From Lachnoclostridium sp. UBA1175 (GTDB taxonomy: Bacteria; Bacillota; Clostridia; Lachnospirales; Lachnospiraceae), in the NCBI GenBank assembly GCA_002311665.1, contig DBYX01000002.1:137483-201482 (forward strand): 64,000 nucleotides of DNA, written 5' to 3'. Under the pieces are notes generated by a model. The model made no database searches. It was not told where the DNA came from and was given only the letters and a program-made list of their open reading frames with translations. The position numbers and the translations under genes are program-made. Shown here in pieces: positions 18,074 to 26,867 of this stretch. Every line of letters begins with the position of its first letter. The stretch's first letter is position 1.

Positions 18074-18925
18074 TCAGGCCTTGCGGAAGAGATTGCACGT
18101 CTCTTCATACGCATGCCGCTCAAACCACATATACATTCTGCCGCGCGACATTGCCTCGTCAAAATCTATCTCATAGCCGTTGAAATCCGGGCCGTCCACG
18201 CACGCGAATTTCGTCTCGCGCGTGCCGTCCTCCTTCACAAGCGTTATGCGGCAGCCGCCGCACATGCCCGTACCGTCGATCATGATCGGGTTCATCGACA
18301 CCGTCACCGGCACGCCGAACGGCTTGGCCGTCAGGGTGACGAACTTCATCATGATCAGCGGACCGATCGTGATGATCATATCAAACTTCTCGCCCGCCTC
18401 AAGCATCTCCTTGAGCGGCACGGTCACATTGCCATGGCGCGCGTACGAACCGTCGTCGGTCATGACGATCAGCCGGTCCGAGCACTCCGCGAACTCGTCC
18501 TCGAGGATCACCAGGTCCTTGTTGCGGAAGCCGATGATGCTCGTCACCTCCGCACCGAGCCGGTGAAACTCCTGCGCAACGGGCATCGCGATCGCGCAGC
18601 CGACGCCGCCGCCCACGATGCACACCTTGCGAATGCCCTCCGTCTCGGTAGGCTTGCCGAGCGGGCCAGCAAAATCCTGCAGGTACTCGCCCTCCTCCTT
18701 GTGGTTCATACGCTCCGTCGTCGCGCCGACCACCTGGAAGATAACTTTCACCGTGCCTTCCTCGCGGTTCACGCCGGCGACCGTCAGCGGGATCCTCTCC
18801 CCGTCCTCGTCGACACGCAGTATGATGAACTGCCCCGGCTTAGCCTTCGCGGCCACAAGCGGCGCTTCGATCTCCATCTGCGTCACCGTCGGGTTCAGGC
18901 TTTTCTTGCGAACGATCCTGTACAT
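18074..18925 (-). CDS. nfnA: NADH-dependent ferredoxin:NADP+ oxidoreductase, small subunit
   Basis: The 283-residue protein is a ferredoxin-NADP reductase-like flavoprotein: an N-terminal FAD-binding barrel (PGQFIILR, IPLTVAG), an NAD-binding half beginning IVGGGVGCAIAMP, and a C-terminal [2Fe-2S] region with Cys222, Cys225 and Cys242 (MCGGC and FACVDGP). It resembles the dihydroorotate dehydrogenase electron-transfer subunit, but the downstream nfnB and the absence of pyr genes point to NfnA. The two subunits form a cytoplasmic complex that balances NADH, NADPH and reduced ferredoxin. Confidence 0.9.
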   Translation of the reverse strand: MYRIVRKKSLNPTVTQMEIEAPLVAAKAKPGQFIILRVDEDGERIPLTVAGVNREEGTVKVIFQVVGATTERMNHKEEGEYLQDFAGPLGKPTETEGIRKVCIVGGGVGCAIAMPVAQEFHRLGAEVTSIIGFRNKDLVILEDEFAECSDRLIVMTDDGSYARHGNVTVPLKEMLEAGEKFDMIITIGPLIMMKFVTLTAKPFGVPVTVSMNPIMIDGTGMCGGCRITLVKEDGTRETKFACVDGPDFNGYEIDFDEAMSRGRMYMWFERHAYEETCNLFRKA

Positions 18926-18938
18926 GAAAAAACCTCCT

Positions 18939-19994
18939 TTACACTCTCTTTTCGAAATCGACCAGCGTCATCCGGTCGTTGATCACATGCTCCCCGCCTG
19001 TGCGGACAAACCCCAATCTCTCGTAGAAATGGCAGTTCGACTCCTCCTGCTTGATGGTGTCAAGCCGCCACACCTGCGCATCCGGACGGATGAACATCGC
19101 AAGCTGCATTGCCACCTTGCCGATCCCGTGGTTCTGAAACTGCGGCAGGATGAAGATCGGGCTGATATAATACACCTTCTCCCCGCCTTCCTCCGAGCGG
19201 TCCGCGATGTTGACCGCGCCGACGCGGGCGCCGTCCTTGACGATAAAATAGTATTTTCTCCACGGCTGCGCCGCGCGGGCCTGCACCCTCTCGATCGACT
19301 CGATCGCAGGCGAACCCTCATCCCGATATTTCTCATACAGCGGCATAAAGCTCTCGACCTGCATCCGGTGCAGCTCCGGGATCTCATAATCGCGCACCTC
19401 TTCAAGCCGGATACGGTTGAAAAGCTCCGTGTCCTTCCGGTCGGGCAGCGAAAAATGCTCCTTGATCATCGCGGCGACCACGTCCGGCTCCAGGTTCGTG
19501 TTATCGATCTTGATGTAGTTCGGGAACGGGACCTCCCCGTCCCGGCTGACCGTGCGGTACCTCGTCTCCTCGCGGATCATGCGGGCTTCGGAAACGGGAA
19601 GATCGCGCTTGGAAGCCTTGTTGCGGAGGCGGTTTTCCGTCCTGTTGCGCTCGCGCCGCACCTCGCGGTCCGCCACCAGCTCGACATAGTACACCGTGCC
19701 GCCGGTGTCCTCGAACCGCTTCGCGACATTCGCGATATAGTCCCAGTCCTCCTTCATGTCGAACGCCCACATATATGTGAATATCATACCCTGGTATTCG
19801 GTATTCAGAAACGCGTCAAACACGTCCTCGCGGAGCTTGTTCACGAGGGCTCCGTCAAACCGGCCCATGATCTCGATCACGGGCTCGATCATCATATGGT
19901 TGTGAAACAACCGGAAATCCGTGATCTTCATCAGCTCCTGGCCGACCGTCATCTTCCCGACGGCGCCGCTGCCGATCACAACGATCAGATCCAT
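18939..19994 (-). CDS. Fusion of a P-loop kinase-like domain and a GNAT acetyltransferase
   Basis: The N-terminal half starts with a beta strand and Walker A GSGAVGKMT (8-16), like shikimate/adenylate-type small kinases of the AAA group. The C-terminal half (about 195-351) is a GNAT domain with PQFQNHGIGKVAMQ as acetyl-CoA loop and FYERLGFVRTGG as the closing motif. The combination predicts nucleotide-dependent phosphorylation and acetylation in one chain, but neither substrate can be named. AAGGAG precedes the ATG. The gene follows the histidine phosphatase with 16 bases between them and precedes nfnA by 13, so all may be co-transcribed. Confidence 0.8.
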   Translation of the reverse strand: MDLIVVIGSGAVGKMTVGQELMKITDFRLFHNHMMIEPVIEIMGRFDGALVNKLREDVFDAFLNTEYQGMIFTYMWAFDMKEDWDYIANVAKRFEDTGGTVYYVELVADREVRRERNRTENRLRNKASKRDLPVSEARMIREETRYRTVSRDGEVPFPNYIKIDNTNLEPDVVAAMIKEHFSLPDRKDTELFNRIRLEEVRDYEIPELHRMQVESFMPLYEKYRDEGSPAIESIERVQARAAQPWRKYYFIVKDGARVGAVNIADRSEEGGEKVYYISPIFILPQFQNHGIGKVAMQLAMFIRPDAQVWRLDTIKQEESNCHFYERLGFVRTGGEHVINDRMTLVDFEKRV

Positions 19995-20010
19995 AATCTA
20001 TACTCCTTCG

Positions 20011-20625
20011 TCAGCAGTGTACATTGATGTACTTCGCTATGACATTTCCCTTCTCGTCGACCTCAAACCGCGAGATCGAGCCCGATCTTCCCTGGCACCG
20101 GAATGTGATCCTGCTCTCCACCGTCAGCCCCATCAGCATCGACTGCAGGAAGCTGAGCGCCGTCCCGTGTGAAACGATGAGGATCTTGTCGAGATCGTTC
20201 TCGAGGATCTCCCTGTAAAATGGATACAGGCGGTTCCACAGGTCGCGGTCCGACTCCGCGTCGGCAAACGGCTTGTAATCGATGTTGTACTCGCCGACAA
20301 GCGGGATCTTGTTCGCATCGAACCACTCCCACGGCTGTCCGTTGCCCGCGCCGGCGTTGACCTCGCGGATGACGTCCGTTACGATCGGCGTCAGGCCGAG
20401 CGAGCGGTTGATCTCCTCCGCGGTCTGAAACGCTCTCTTGAGATCGGACACGTACATCGTGTACCCCTCCGCGCAGCCCTCACCGAGCAGATACTGTCCG
20501 ATGGCCGCCGCCTGGCTGTGCCCGAGCTCCGTGAGTTCCCAGTCGCCCCACGCGCCTGCGTGGCGGTTCGTGTGATGAACGGACTGTGTGTGCTGCACCA
20601 TAATGATCGTCTTGGCCTTACTCAT
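20011..20625 (-). CDS. Histidine phosphatase superfamily protein with QHT instead of RHG
   Basis: The 204-residue protein has the branch-1 histidine phosphatase layout: an N-terminal catalytic block, WELTELGHSQA, SDLKRAFQTAEEI and a late VSHGTAL with the second histidine. The usual RHGE(T/S) is replaced by QHTQS (Gln11-His12-Thr13), so the phospho-histidine is kept but the first phosphate-binding arginine is missing. Related sequences with this variant are, to my knowledge, annotated as histidine phosphatases of unknown substrate. GGGGGAGG lies eight bases upstream of the ATG. Confidence 0.8.
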   Translation of the reverse strand: MSKAKTIIMVQHTQSVHHTNRHAGAWGDWELTELGHSQAAAIGQYLLGEGCAEGYTMYVSDLKRAFQTAEEINRSLGLTPIVTDVIREVNAGAGNGQPWEWFDANKIPLVGEYNIDYKPFADAESDRDLWNRLYPFYREILENDLDKILIVSHGTALSFLQSMLMGLTVESRITFRCQGRSGSISRFEVDEKGNVIAKYINVHC

Positions 20626-20664
20626 AGTAGTTACCTCCCCCGTTTTGTGTATTTGATAAATACA

Positions 20665-21120
20665 CTATCCCTTGATCACCCGGATCAGCGCGTAGATCAT
20701 CCCTGCGAGCGCAAGCCCGTCCGTGATGATATAGAGCGCCAGCGGAAAATTCATCTTCCCGTCCGGTGTATTCAGTCCCAGAAGCCTCCGGCTCGCCGCG
20801 GCGTTGAAATCGAGCACGCCGATGGATGCGAGGCGTTCCTTGCGCTCGATCAGCTCCATCTGCGCGTTGTACAGCTGGCGCTCGCCCTCGGCGATGTACC
20901 GCTGCAGCAGAAAGTCGCACACGGTGAACAGTGCGCAGGAGACCGCGCAGACAATCCAGATGATCAGCCTCTCGGTCTTCCCCGAGAAGATCACCGTCAG
21001 CACGACGCCCAAAAAGATCGCGCCGACAAGGCATGTCCTCGCCGACTCCGAGCCGCGCTTCCACCGCGCGATCGTGTTCTCCATGTTGGCCAGTCTCCGG
21101 TCATCCATCGACTCCATCAT
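20665..21120 (-). CDS. Small membrane protein, function unknown
   Basis: From the ATG at 21120, which follows a GGGGG-containing ribosome site, the protein has 151 residues. Hydrophobic helices are visible at about 29-47, 51-68 and 128-147, with a charged, probably helical stretch (72-100) between the second and third. No family was recognised. A strong promoter and a hairpin terminator lie upstream (21370 and 21232), so this gene may be controlled by read-through of that terminator. Confidence 0.65.
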   Translation of the reverse strand: MMESMDDRRLANMENTIARWKRGSESARTCLVGAIFLGVVLTVIFSGKTERLIIWIVCAVSCALFTVCDFLLQRYIAEGERQLYNAQMELIERKERLASIGVLDFNAAASRRLLGLNTPDGKMNFPLALYIITDGLALAGMIYALIRVIKG

Positions 21121-21202
21121 ATAAACCCCCTGACTGCGCGCCCGAAGCCGCGCATCAAAGCCGCCCCGGCCTCCGTCGCCGGGCGTATCCTCTGTGACGA
21201 AC

Positions 21203-21335
21203 AAAAGGCCCGATCCGCAGATCAGGCCTTTTGTTATGCTGATACTTTTTATCCACGAAGGAGCAATCGGCTAATTCAATCATCCGGCAACGCGCGATCC
21301 GGAATCTGTGCTCCGCCCACAACAAGATTTTGTAT
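21203..21335 (-). ncRNA. Candidate small RNA or attenuated leader with own promoter and terminator
   Basis: A strong minus-strand promoter (21370-21342) is followed after about 110 bases by a hairpin with arms AAAAGGCC-GATC and its complement (21232-21203) ending in TTTTGTT. The transcript between them has no good reading frame. It contains GGAGCA near its 5' end that can pair with TGCTCC, enclosing two CCGG-containing segments. It could be a free small RNA of about 130 nucleotides or a leader controlling the gene at 20665. It does not match any RNA family that I recognise. Confidence 0.5.
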
Positions 21336-21341
21336 AATCGT

Positions 21342-21370
21342 ATTGTATAATCATTATGTCAAAAAGTCAA
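21342..21370 (-). promoter_or_regulatory. Near-consensus promoter of the candidate small RNA
   Basis: TTGACT (21370-21365) is followed after exactly 17 bases by TACAAT (21347-21342), five of six matches in each box. Confidence 0.75.
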
Positions 21371-21486
21371 ACAACTCTTTATGAAAAAAGTGTGTTTTTT
21401 GACTTCGCTGACAAATAATCGGTCATGCGCCTTCGTTAACAAGGGCCTGCGGTATCGCCCCTTGAAATATTCGATTAAATAATTCA

Positions 21487-22335
21487 TTATGCCAGGAATG
21501 CCCGCACCTCTGCGAGCGTCCGTTCACCGACCTCACGCCCGTGGTTGTACACGCGCATCAGTTCCTCCTCGCTCGTCTCGAGGTTGGATATGTTGAGCGC
21601 AGCGTCGGGCCGGATCACGTAAGCCGCGCCTGCGGCCTCGCGCTCCGCGACGTACGCGGTCTCACGGTTGTACATAAAATGACGGTTCTCCATCGCCTCG
21701 ATCGCCTTCGGATAATGCCTTAGCGCAACCTTCACAAGCGGCAGCATCGAGTTCTTCTCCTTGACGAAGCCCTCCGGCTGCGTCAGGATCACGATGTTGC
21801 GGTCAAACCCGCGTCCCTCCATAAAATGCAGCGGGATCGAGTCTGCAATGCCTCCGTCGAGCAGCTTGTAACGACCGATCTTCACGATTCGCGACACGAC
21901 CGGCAGCGAAGCCGACGCGCGGATCCACATCATATCGCTCTCCCCGCCGTCGCGCAGGCGCTTGAACATCGCCCTGCCGGTCTCCAGGTTCGTCACGGCC
22001 GCGTAAAATTCCATCGGATTCTTCTCGAAAGCTTCCGTGTCGAACACGTCCAGTTCGCGCGGCAGCGTCTCGTAGCAAAATTTGGCGCCGAAGATGTCGC
22101 CCGTCAGCAGCCACGAGAGATAGCTCTTGTAATGCCAGTCCTTCGCGTACCGGACGTTGTAGCGGATGCCCCGCCCGATCTGTCCGGACTTGAAGTTACA
22201 GCCGAATGCGGCGCCTGCGGACACGCCCACGGCACCGTCGAAGGTGATGCCGCCCTGCTCCATCCACACGTCCAGGACGCCCATCGTGAAGAGCCCGCGC
22301 ATACCGCCGCCCTCCAGGACCAAACCTTTTCTCAT
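21487..22335 (-). CDS. Patatin-like phospholipase
   Basis: The 282-residue protein has the patatin signature: the oxyanion loop EGGGMRG (8-14), nucleophile Ser39 in GVSAG (37-41) and the dyad aspartate in LLDGG (Asp160). Patatins hydrolyse acyl chains from phospho- or neutral lipids. Size and order fit the bacterial YjjU/RssA-like group. There is no signal peptide. GGGGGAG lies six bases before the ATG. It seems to be transcribed alone. Confidence 0.88.
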   Translation of the reverse strand: MRKGLVLEGGGMRGLFTMGVLDVWMEQGGITFDGAVGVSAGAAFGCNFKSGQIGRGIRYNVRYAKDWHYKSYLSWLLTGDIFGAKFCYETLPRELDVFDTEAFEKNPMEFYAAVTNLETGRAMFKRLRDGGESDMMWIRASASLPVVSRIVKIGRYKLLDGGIADSIPLHFMEGRGFDRNIVILTQPEGFVKEKNSMLPLVKVALRHYPKAIEAMENRHFMYNRETAYVAEREAAGAAYVIRPDAALNISNLETSEEELMRVYNHGREVGERTLAEVRAFLA

Positions 22336-22408
22336 CGATCACTCCCCCTGTATACGTACCGACCGCTCAGCGCGGTTTCGAACAGTATACCACAAAACAG
22401 CGCGAAGT

Positions 22409-22460
22409 AAAACGGTATTTTGTCCGCAGCGCATTTTGCGACGGACGAAATACCGTTTTT
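22409..22460. terminator. Long hairpin terminator after the 22490 gene
   Basis: Arms of about 17-18 bases starting AAAACGGTATTT and ending AAATACCGTTTT enclose a 15-base loop. T-runs flank both sides, so it can act in both directions. It begins about 30 bases after the stop at 22490. Confidence 0.85.
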
Positions 22461-22489
22461 CATACCTTCCCCGGAAAACTGTCCTCACG

Positions 22490-23281
22490 TCAATGAATGA
22501 TCGTGTCCTTTTCCAGAATGTTTGTTCTGAGGTTGTAGTTGTACCACCAGTACGCACTGGCATCGCCCAGAGTGTCCCGGATACAGATTTCCTCGACGAA
22601 GTAGCCGAGCTTGTCCCGAAGAGACTCCAGCTGTGCCTTCTCGATCACGCTTCCGTCCGAGCCGTCGAAGGCGATCGTGTACCTCACGCAGACTTCCTTT
22701 TGCCATCGTTCCTTATCGATCTCGTCGTTTTTGAACTTCTCGATCTCCGCGGCATTCACCCACACGGGAAGCAGATTCAACGTCCCCCGGTGACTGTATT
22801 GATCCGAACCCACGAAGATACAATCGATGTCCAACTTCACGAAATCTCGTTCGGCAAATGCCTCGGTTTCCTTGAGGGCGGCCCGGATCCTCTCCTCCGC
22901 GACACTGTAAAATTCGCCGTTGTAATAGTCGGTACACACGGAGTATTTTCCGATTTCCGCAGTATAGCGACCTTTCGGGGTTAAAAACTCGTAGATCGGG
23001 TATCCGCTTCCGCCTCCCCGCTCATCCGTGATCGTAACGTCCTTCTTCTCCAGACCGTAGTTCTTCTGAAGCGCCTCCAGGAACTGTCTGCGTGTCGCGT
23101 CGGCGACCTTGTTACTCTCGTCGAAATGACCTTTCACATCCCGGATAAACAGGATCACCGTGATGAGGCCGTAGATGACGGTCACCGCGAAAAATGCAAG
23201 CACGATCATAATGATCAGTTTGGCCTTCTTCTTTCCCTCTGCAGGCTCCTCCGGAACCTCGAAATTATCCCGCCTGTACAT
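22490..23281 (-). CDS. Single-pass membrane protein, function unknown
   Basis: The 263-residue protein has a charged N terminus, one membrane helix (about 23-46) and a 215-residue C-terminal domain that would face outward. No family was recognised. It lies 75 bases after the sensor kinase of the LRR/ABC block in the same orientation, with GGAGG before its ATG and a strong terminator after it, so it is probably the last gene of that operon and may belong to the same envelope response. Confidence 0.65.
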   Translation of the reverse strand: MYRRDNFEVPEEPAEGKKKAKLIIMIVLAFFAVTVIYGLITVILFIRDVKGHFDESNKVADATRRQFLEALQKNYGLEKKDVTITDERGGGSGYPIYEFLTPKGRYTAEIGKYSVCTDYYNGEFYSVAEERIRAALKETEAFAERDFVKLDIDCIFVGSDQYSHRGTLNLLPVWVNAAEIEKFKNDEIDKERWQKEVCVRYTIAFDGSDGSVIEKAQLESLRDKLGYFVEEICIRDTLGDASAYWWYNYNLRTNILEKDTIIH

Positions 23282-23356
23282 AGTTTACCTCCTGTCCCGC
23301 ACTGCGCTCCGGACGCACTGTCGTCCTCCGCCGCCGCGGTTTCTTGATGCAACTGA

Positions 23357-24232
23357 CTACAGTTTCACAGTCAGCGTCAGGTGACCGTCCGCATACCCTG
23401 CGGTGATGCTGCCCCCCATCCGCTCCGCCAGCGCCTTCGCGATGGAGAGCCCGAGCCCCATCGAGTCACGCGACGCTTTCGTCGTGTAGAAGCGGTCGAA
23501 CAGATGCTCCGCGGCCTCCCGGTTCAGGGACGCCGCCCGGTTGGAAAATGTGACCGTCCCATCCTCCGTAAGGCGGATGCTCAGGTCGCCGTCGCTGTAT
23601 TTTGCGGCGTTGTTCAGCAGATTGTTGAAGATCCTCGCAACCGCCGCACGGTTGGTCCTGCGCTCGACGCGCACCGCCGTGATATCCACCTCCGGCTCGA
23701 TCCCGCGCGCCGTGAACGCCGGGAAAGCCCCCGCGAGGCTCTCCTCGAGCACCTGGTTGATCAGCACGTCGTCGTCCATCGGCATCGACTCGTTCGTCAG
23801 GATAACCGAGTAGCGGAACAGCTCCTCCGTGAGCTGCCGCATGATCTCCGTCCGCTCCTCGATGATCGCGAGATACTCCTCCTGCTTCTCCGGATCCTTC
23901 GTACGGTGCAGAAGGTCCAGATACCCGCAGATGGCCGTGAGCGGCGTCCGCAGGTCGTGGGAAATGTTGGTGACGGCCTCCTTCACCTCCCGGTCGCCGG
24001 TGTGGTACCGAAGGTATGCCTCACGCACATTCCGAAGCTCGCGGTTGATGCAGTCGGCCAGGTCGAGCATGACGCGGTCGTGACTGTCCAGCGTGATGAC
24101 GGTGTTCGTGTCCGTTTTCACGATTTCCTTCATCTGCGTGCCGATATCGTTCGCTGCCTGACGGATCGTATGTATTTTCCACAGGCTCAGCGCAAGCGCG
24201 ACACTCACGATCGCCAGTAATCCGTATAACAT
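23357..24232 (-). CDS. Sensor histidine kinase without extracellular domain
   Basis: From the ATG at 24232 (GGAAGGAGACGAGGAG upstream) the protein has 291 residues: one N-terminal membrane helix (about 2-20), a linker, HisKA with His92 in ISHDLRTPL and a HATPase domain with NNLLNNAAKYS and GLGLSIAK. There is no room for a periplasmic sensor, so the signal must come through the membrane or through partner proteins. The two LRR proteins and the ABC transporter encoded just upstream are the obvious candidates. Its partner is most likely the response regulator at 28594. A GTG at 24268 is a weaker start. Confidence 0.88.
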   Translation of the reverse strand: MLYGLLAIVSVALALSLWKIHTIRQAANDIGTQMKEIVKTDTNTVITLDSHDRVMLDLADCINRELRNVREAYLRYHTGDREVKEAVTNISHDLRTPLTAICGYLDLLHRTKDPEKQEEYLAIIEERTEIMRQLTEELFRYSVILTNESMPMDDDVLINQVLEESLAGAFPAFTARGIEPEVDITAVRVERRTNRAAVARIFNNLLNNAAKYSDGDLSIRLTEDGTVTFSNRAASLNREAAEHLFDRFYTTKASRDSMGLGLSIAKALAERMGGSITAGYADGHLTLTVKL

Positions 24233-24271
24233 ATACTCCTCGTCTCCTTCCGGCCCATACGCAGGCACTGC

Positions 24272-25429
24272 CTACTTATGCAGGTACGGACAGTTGCCGG
24301 TGTCGACCTCCGAAAGTTCATTGTACCCGTATTTGAGTTCCCTCAGTTCCGTGTTTCCGCTGACATCCAGGGTCTTCAGCAGGTTGCCCTCGCAATCTAG
24401 GTATTCCAGCTGCTTCATGCCCCTGAGATCCAGTCTCACGATCTCATTCTCTGCGCAGTCCAGATACGTCAATGCGGCGGGAAGATCCACCTTCAGCTCC
24501 TGTAACTCGTTGTTGCGGCACTCCAGCCGCTCCACTCCGTACAGTGCGCTCAGATCAAGCTCCTTCAGATAATTATTCCCGCAATTCAGATAGGACAGTG
24601 CGTGGCATCCTCTCAAATCCAGTTTACCGAGAATATTAAACTTACAGTTCAGGATGCTAAGCTCCTCATGGTCCGAAACATCAAGGTCCCGAAGGAAGTT
24701 CTCCTGACAGTACAGCTCCTGCAATTCGTAGTTGGTGTCGATGAAAAGGTCCGTCAGTTCATTGTGCACGCACCGCAGGTACACCAGCGAAAAGCAGCCC
24801 CAGATGTCAAGATCGCTCAGCTCGTTATACGAACAATCTACCATAGTCAGCTGAAACTGTCTACCCGGTCTTTCCTCACAGAGGTGCAGTTTTTTGATCT
24901 TGTTCCGATCGCAAAACACGACCCGAAGCTGCGGATTATGTCTCAGATCCAGCTCGGTCAGACAGTTGTCCGTGCAGTACAATTCCTCCAGGTTCGGCAG
25001 TCCGCCGAGATCAAGCCGATCCACGCGGCAGCCGCACAGATAGAGCACCTTGAGATTCGGAAAATTCAACAGCCACTCACCGTTCCATTCAAACGAATCC
25101 CCGTCCACCACGTATGCGTTCGGATAATACCTCACCGCTTTGGCTCCGTCCGGCCTTTCCATGGTCTGACCCTGAAACTTCTTCCCGACGATCAGGATCT
25201 CCGTTACACTCTCATACTCCGTCCGGCTGATGATCCCGTCCCGGTTCCGGTCGGCATAGTCCATGAGGTAATCCAGAAATGCTCCGCTGAAAGTATTCGG
25301 ATAGGTCTTACTGTCGGGATTGATCATCCCGCTGCCGAAGAGGAAGGCACAGCAGAACAGAACCGTCAGACACGCGAGCACGAGATAGATCACCTTCGTA
25401 ACGCGACCGTAATTATTCTGACTGTTCAA
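24272..25429 (-). CDS. Membrane-anchored EF-hand/leucine-rich-repeat protein
   Basis: The 385-residue protein has a membrane helix at about 12-32 and then an outward domain. A canonical EF-hand loop lies at 60-71 (D60, N62, D64, G65, I67, E71). From about 120 to the end are roughly eleven 20-22-residue leucine-rich repeats of the LEELYCxxNxLxELDLxxN type. Translation starts with TTG, whose bases overlap the TGA of the upstream gene. Similar EF-hand-plus-LRR layouts are common in clostridial surface proteins. Placed between an ABC transporter and a kinase lacking a sensor domain, it may be the ligand receptor; this is inference. Confidence 0.82.
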   Translation of the reverse strand: MNSQNNYGRVTKVIYLVLACLTVLFCCAFLFGSGMINPDSKTYPNTFSGAFLDYLMDYADRNRDGIISRTEYESVTEILIVGKKFQGQTMERPDGAKAVRYYPNAYVVDGDSFEWNGEWLLNFPNLKVLYLCGCRVDRLDLGGLPNLEELYCTDNCLTELDLRHNPQLRVVFCDRNKIKKLHLCEERPGRQFQLTMVDCSYNELSDLDIWGCFSLVYLRCVHNELTDLFIDTNYELQELYCQENFLRDLDVSDHEELSILNCKFNILGKLDLRGCHALSYLNCGNNYLKELDLSALYGVERLECRNNELQELKVDLPAALTYLDCAENEIVRLDLRGMKQLEYLDCEGNLLKTLDVSGNTELRELKYGYNELSEVDTGNCPYLHK

Positions 25430-26805
25430 TACTCCTCCCCTCCTTCGTACTTCTCATCCGTCACAATGAGTTTCACGCCTCCGTCACTCTGGAATCCTCT
25501 CGGACTGTAGTTCGAATAAACCGTGGTGAGGGGATTGATCCTGCAGTCGATATGCGTGTGACCATGGTCGACAATATCCACCTCCAGCTCCGTCAGCCGG
25601 TTGCTTGCGCACTCCAGCGCGAGCAGAGTAACATACCCCTTGAGTTTCAATTCTTTCAGCTCATTGTTCGAGCAGTACAAACGCTCAAGGTCAGGAACCT
25701 TCTCGACATTCAGTTCCGTCAGACTGTTGTTCGAGCAATCCAGGCTTTCCAGCTTCGGGCAGGGTGACAGATCCAGTTGAGTCAGCCCCAAACCCTGGAC
25801 ATACAGCGCCGTGAGTTCGTGATTGTTACTGAAATCAAGCTCTGCCAGCGGATTCTCGCCGCACTCCAGCGTTTTCAATTCCGTATTGTTCGAGATGTCA
25901 AGATGAACAAGCCCCGTATTCACACAGGACAGTTCCGACAGAGAAACATGCTTTTTCAGATCAAGGTCCGTCAGCGGATTCCCGCTGCAGTCCAGCATGG
26001 TGAGAAAATTCAGCGGACTCAGATCCAGGTTAGTGATACGGTTATTCCTGCACGTCACCAGGCTTTCCCTGTGGTAGCTTCCGGCATCCGACCACAGGAT
26101 CAGTTCCTCCATCTCGTTGTGTGAGCAATCCAAAAGCCAGAATTCCTTTCCGACACTGCTCATGTCAAGCTTCTTGATCTGATTGTCAAAACAGGTCAGC
26201 AACTCCAGATGAGGATAGCACGTGATATCCAGTTCCTTCAGTTGATTGCAATCACAGCTCAGTCGTCTCAGATTCGACAGCTTTTTGCTGACGGATGTGA
26301 GAATATTGTTGGAGCAGTCCAGTTCCTCCAGTTTGCTGCAATTGTCGATCTTCAACTCCCTCATCTTGTTCGATGTGCAGTTCAGCGTCACCAGCTCCTT
26401 GCACTTGCTCAGATCCAGCTTTGCGATCTCATTATAACCGCAATCCAGTTCCCGAAGTTTCCGCAGCGCCCGCACATCCAGTTCCGAGATATAGCAGGAA
26501 TTGCAGTCCAGGACTTCCAGGTTCCGGAACACCTCTATGCCCTGCAGCGTGATCGGTCCGTCCTCGAACCATATGTCGAGTTTGATCTCCTTCACTTCAT
26601 CGATCTCCCTGCGGCTGAGTTTTCCGTCATGGTTCAGGTCAAACTGCTCCGAAACGACCTCACGAAACTTCTCGTTCGGAAATGTCTTTTCTATGTCGAT
26701 GATAATATACCGGTCCACGATGATCTTCAGCAACAGGATCAGCACCGCCACTCCCAGCACGACGTAACATACGCGCCGTACCGTACGTTTTGATATATTT
26801 TTCAT
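25426..26805 (-). CDS. Membrane-anchored EF-hand/leucine-rich-repeat protein
   Basis: The 459-residue protein has a membrane helix (about 12-34), the sequence TFPNEKFREVVSEQFD that usually precedes the calcium loop in this protein type, a canonical EF-hand loop at 56-67 (D56, N58, D60, G61, L63, E67) and about fifteen leucine-rich repeats with the LDCSNNxLTEL pattern. It is a longer paralogue of the downstream gene, which it overlaps by four bases. The asparagine and cysteine positions of the repeats are well kept. Ligand unknown. GGGGGC precedes the ATG. Confidence 0.83.
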   Translation of the reverse strand: MKNISKRTVRRVCYVVLGVAVLILLLKIIVDRYIIIDIEKTFPNEKFREVVSEQFDLNHDGKLSRREIDEVKEIKLDIWFEDGPITLQGIEVFRNLEVLDCNSCYISELDVRALRKLRELDCGYNEIAKLDLSKCKELVTLNCTSNKMRELKIDNCSKLEELDCSNNILTSVSKKLSNLRRLSCDCNQLKELDITCYPHLELLTCFDNQIKKLDMSSVGKEFWLLDCSHNEMEELILWSDAGSYHRESLVTCRNNRITNLDLSPLNFLTMLDCSGNPLTDLDLKKHVSLSELSCVNTGLVHLDISNNTELKTLECGENPLAELDFSNNHELTALYVQGLGLTQLDLSPCPKLESLDCSNNSLTELNVEKVPDLERLYCSNNELKELKLKGYVTLLALECASNRLTELEVDIVDHGHTHIDCRINPLTTVYSNYSPRGFQSDGGVKLIVTDEKYEGGEEY

Positions 26806-26867
26806 AATTTGCCCCCGTTAATACACAAGCTGTCCGTCATTCTCAACTCCATCTTTCCCGGCATCGC

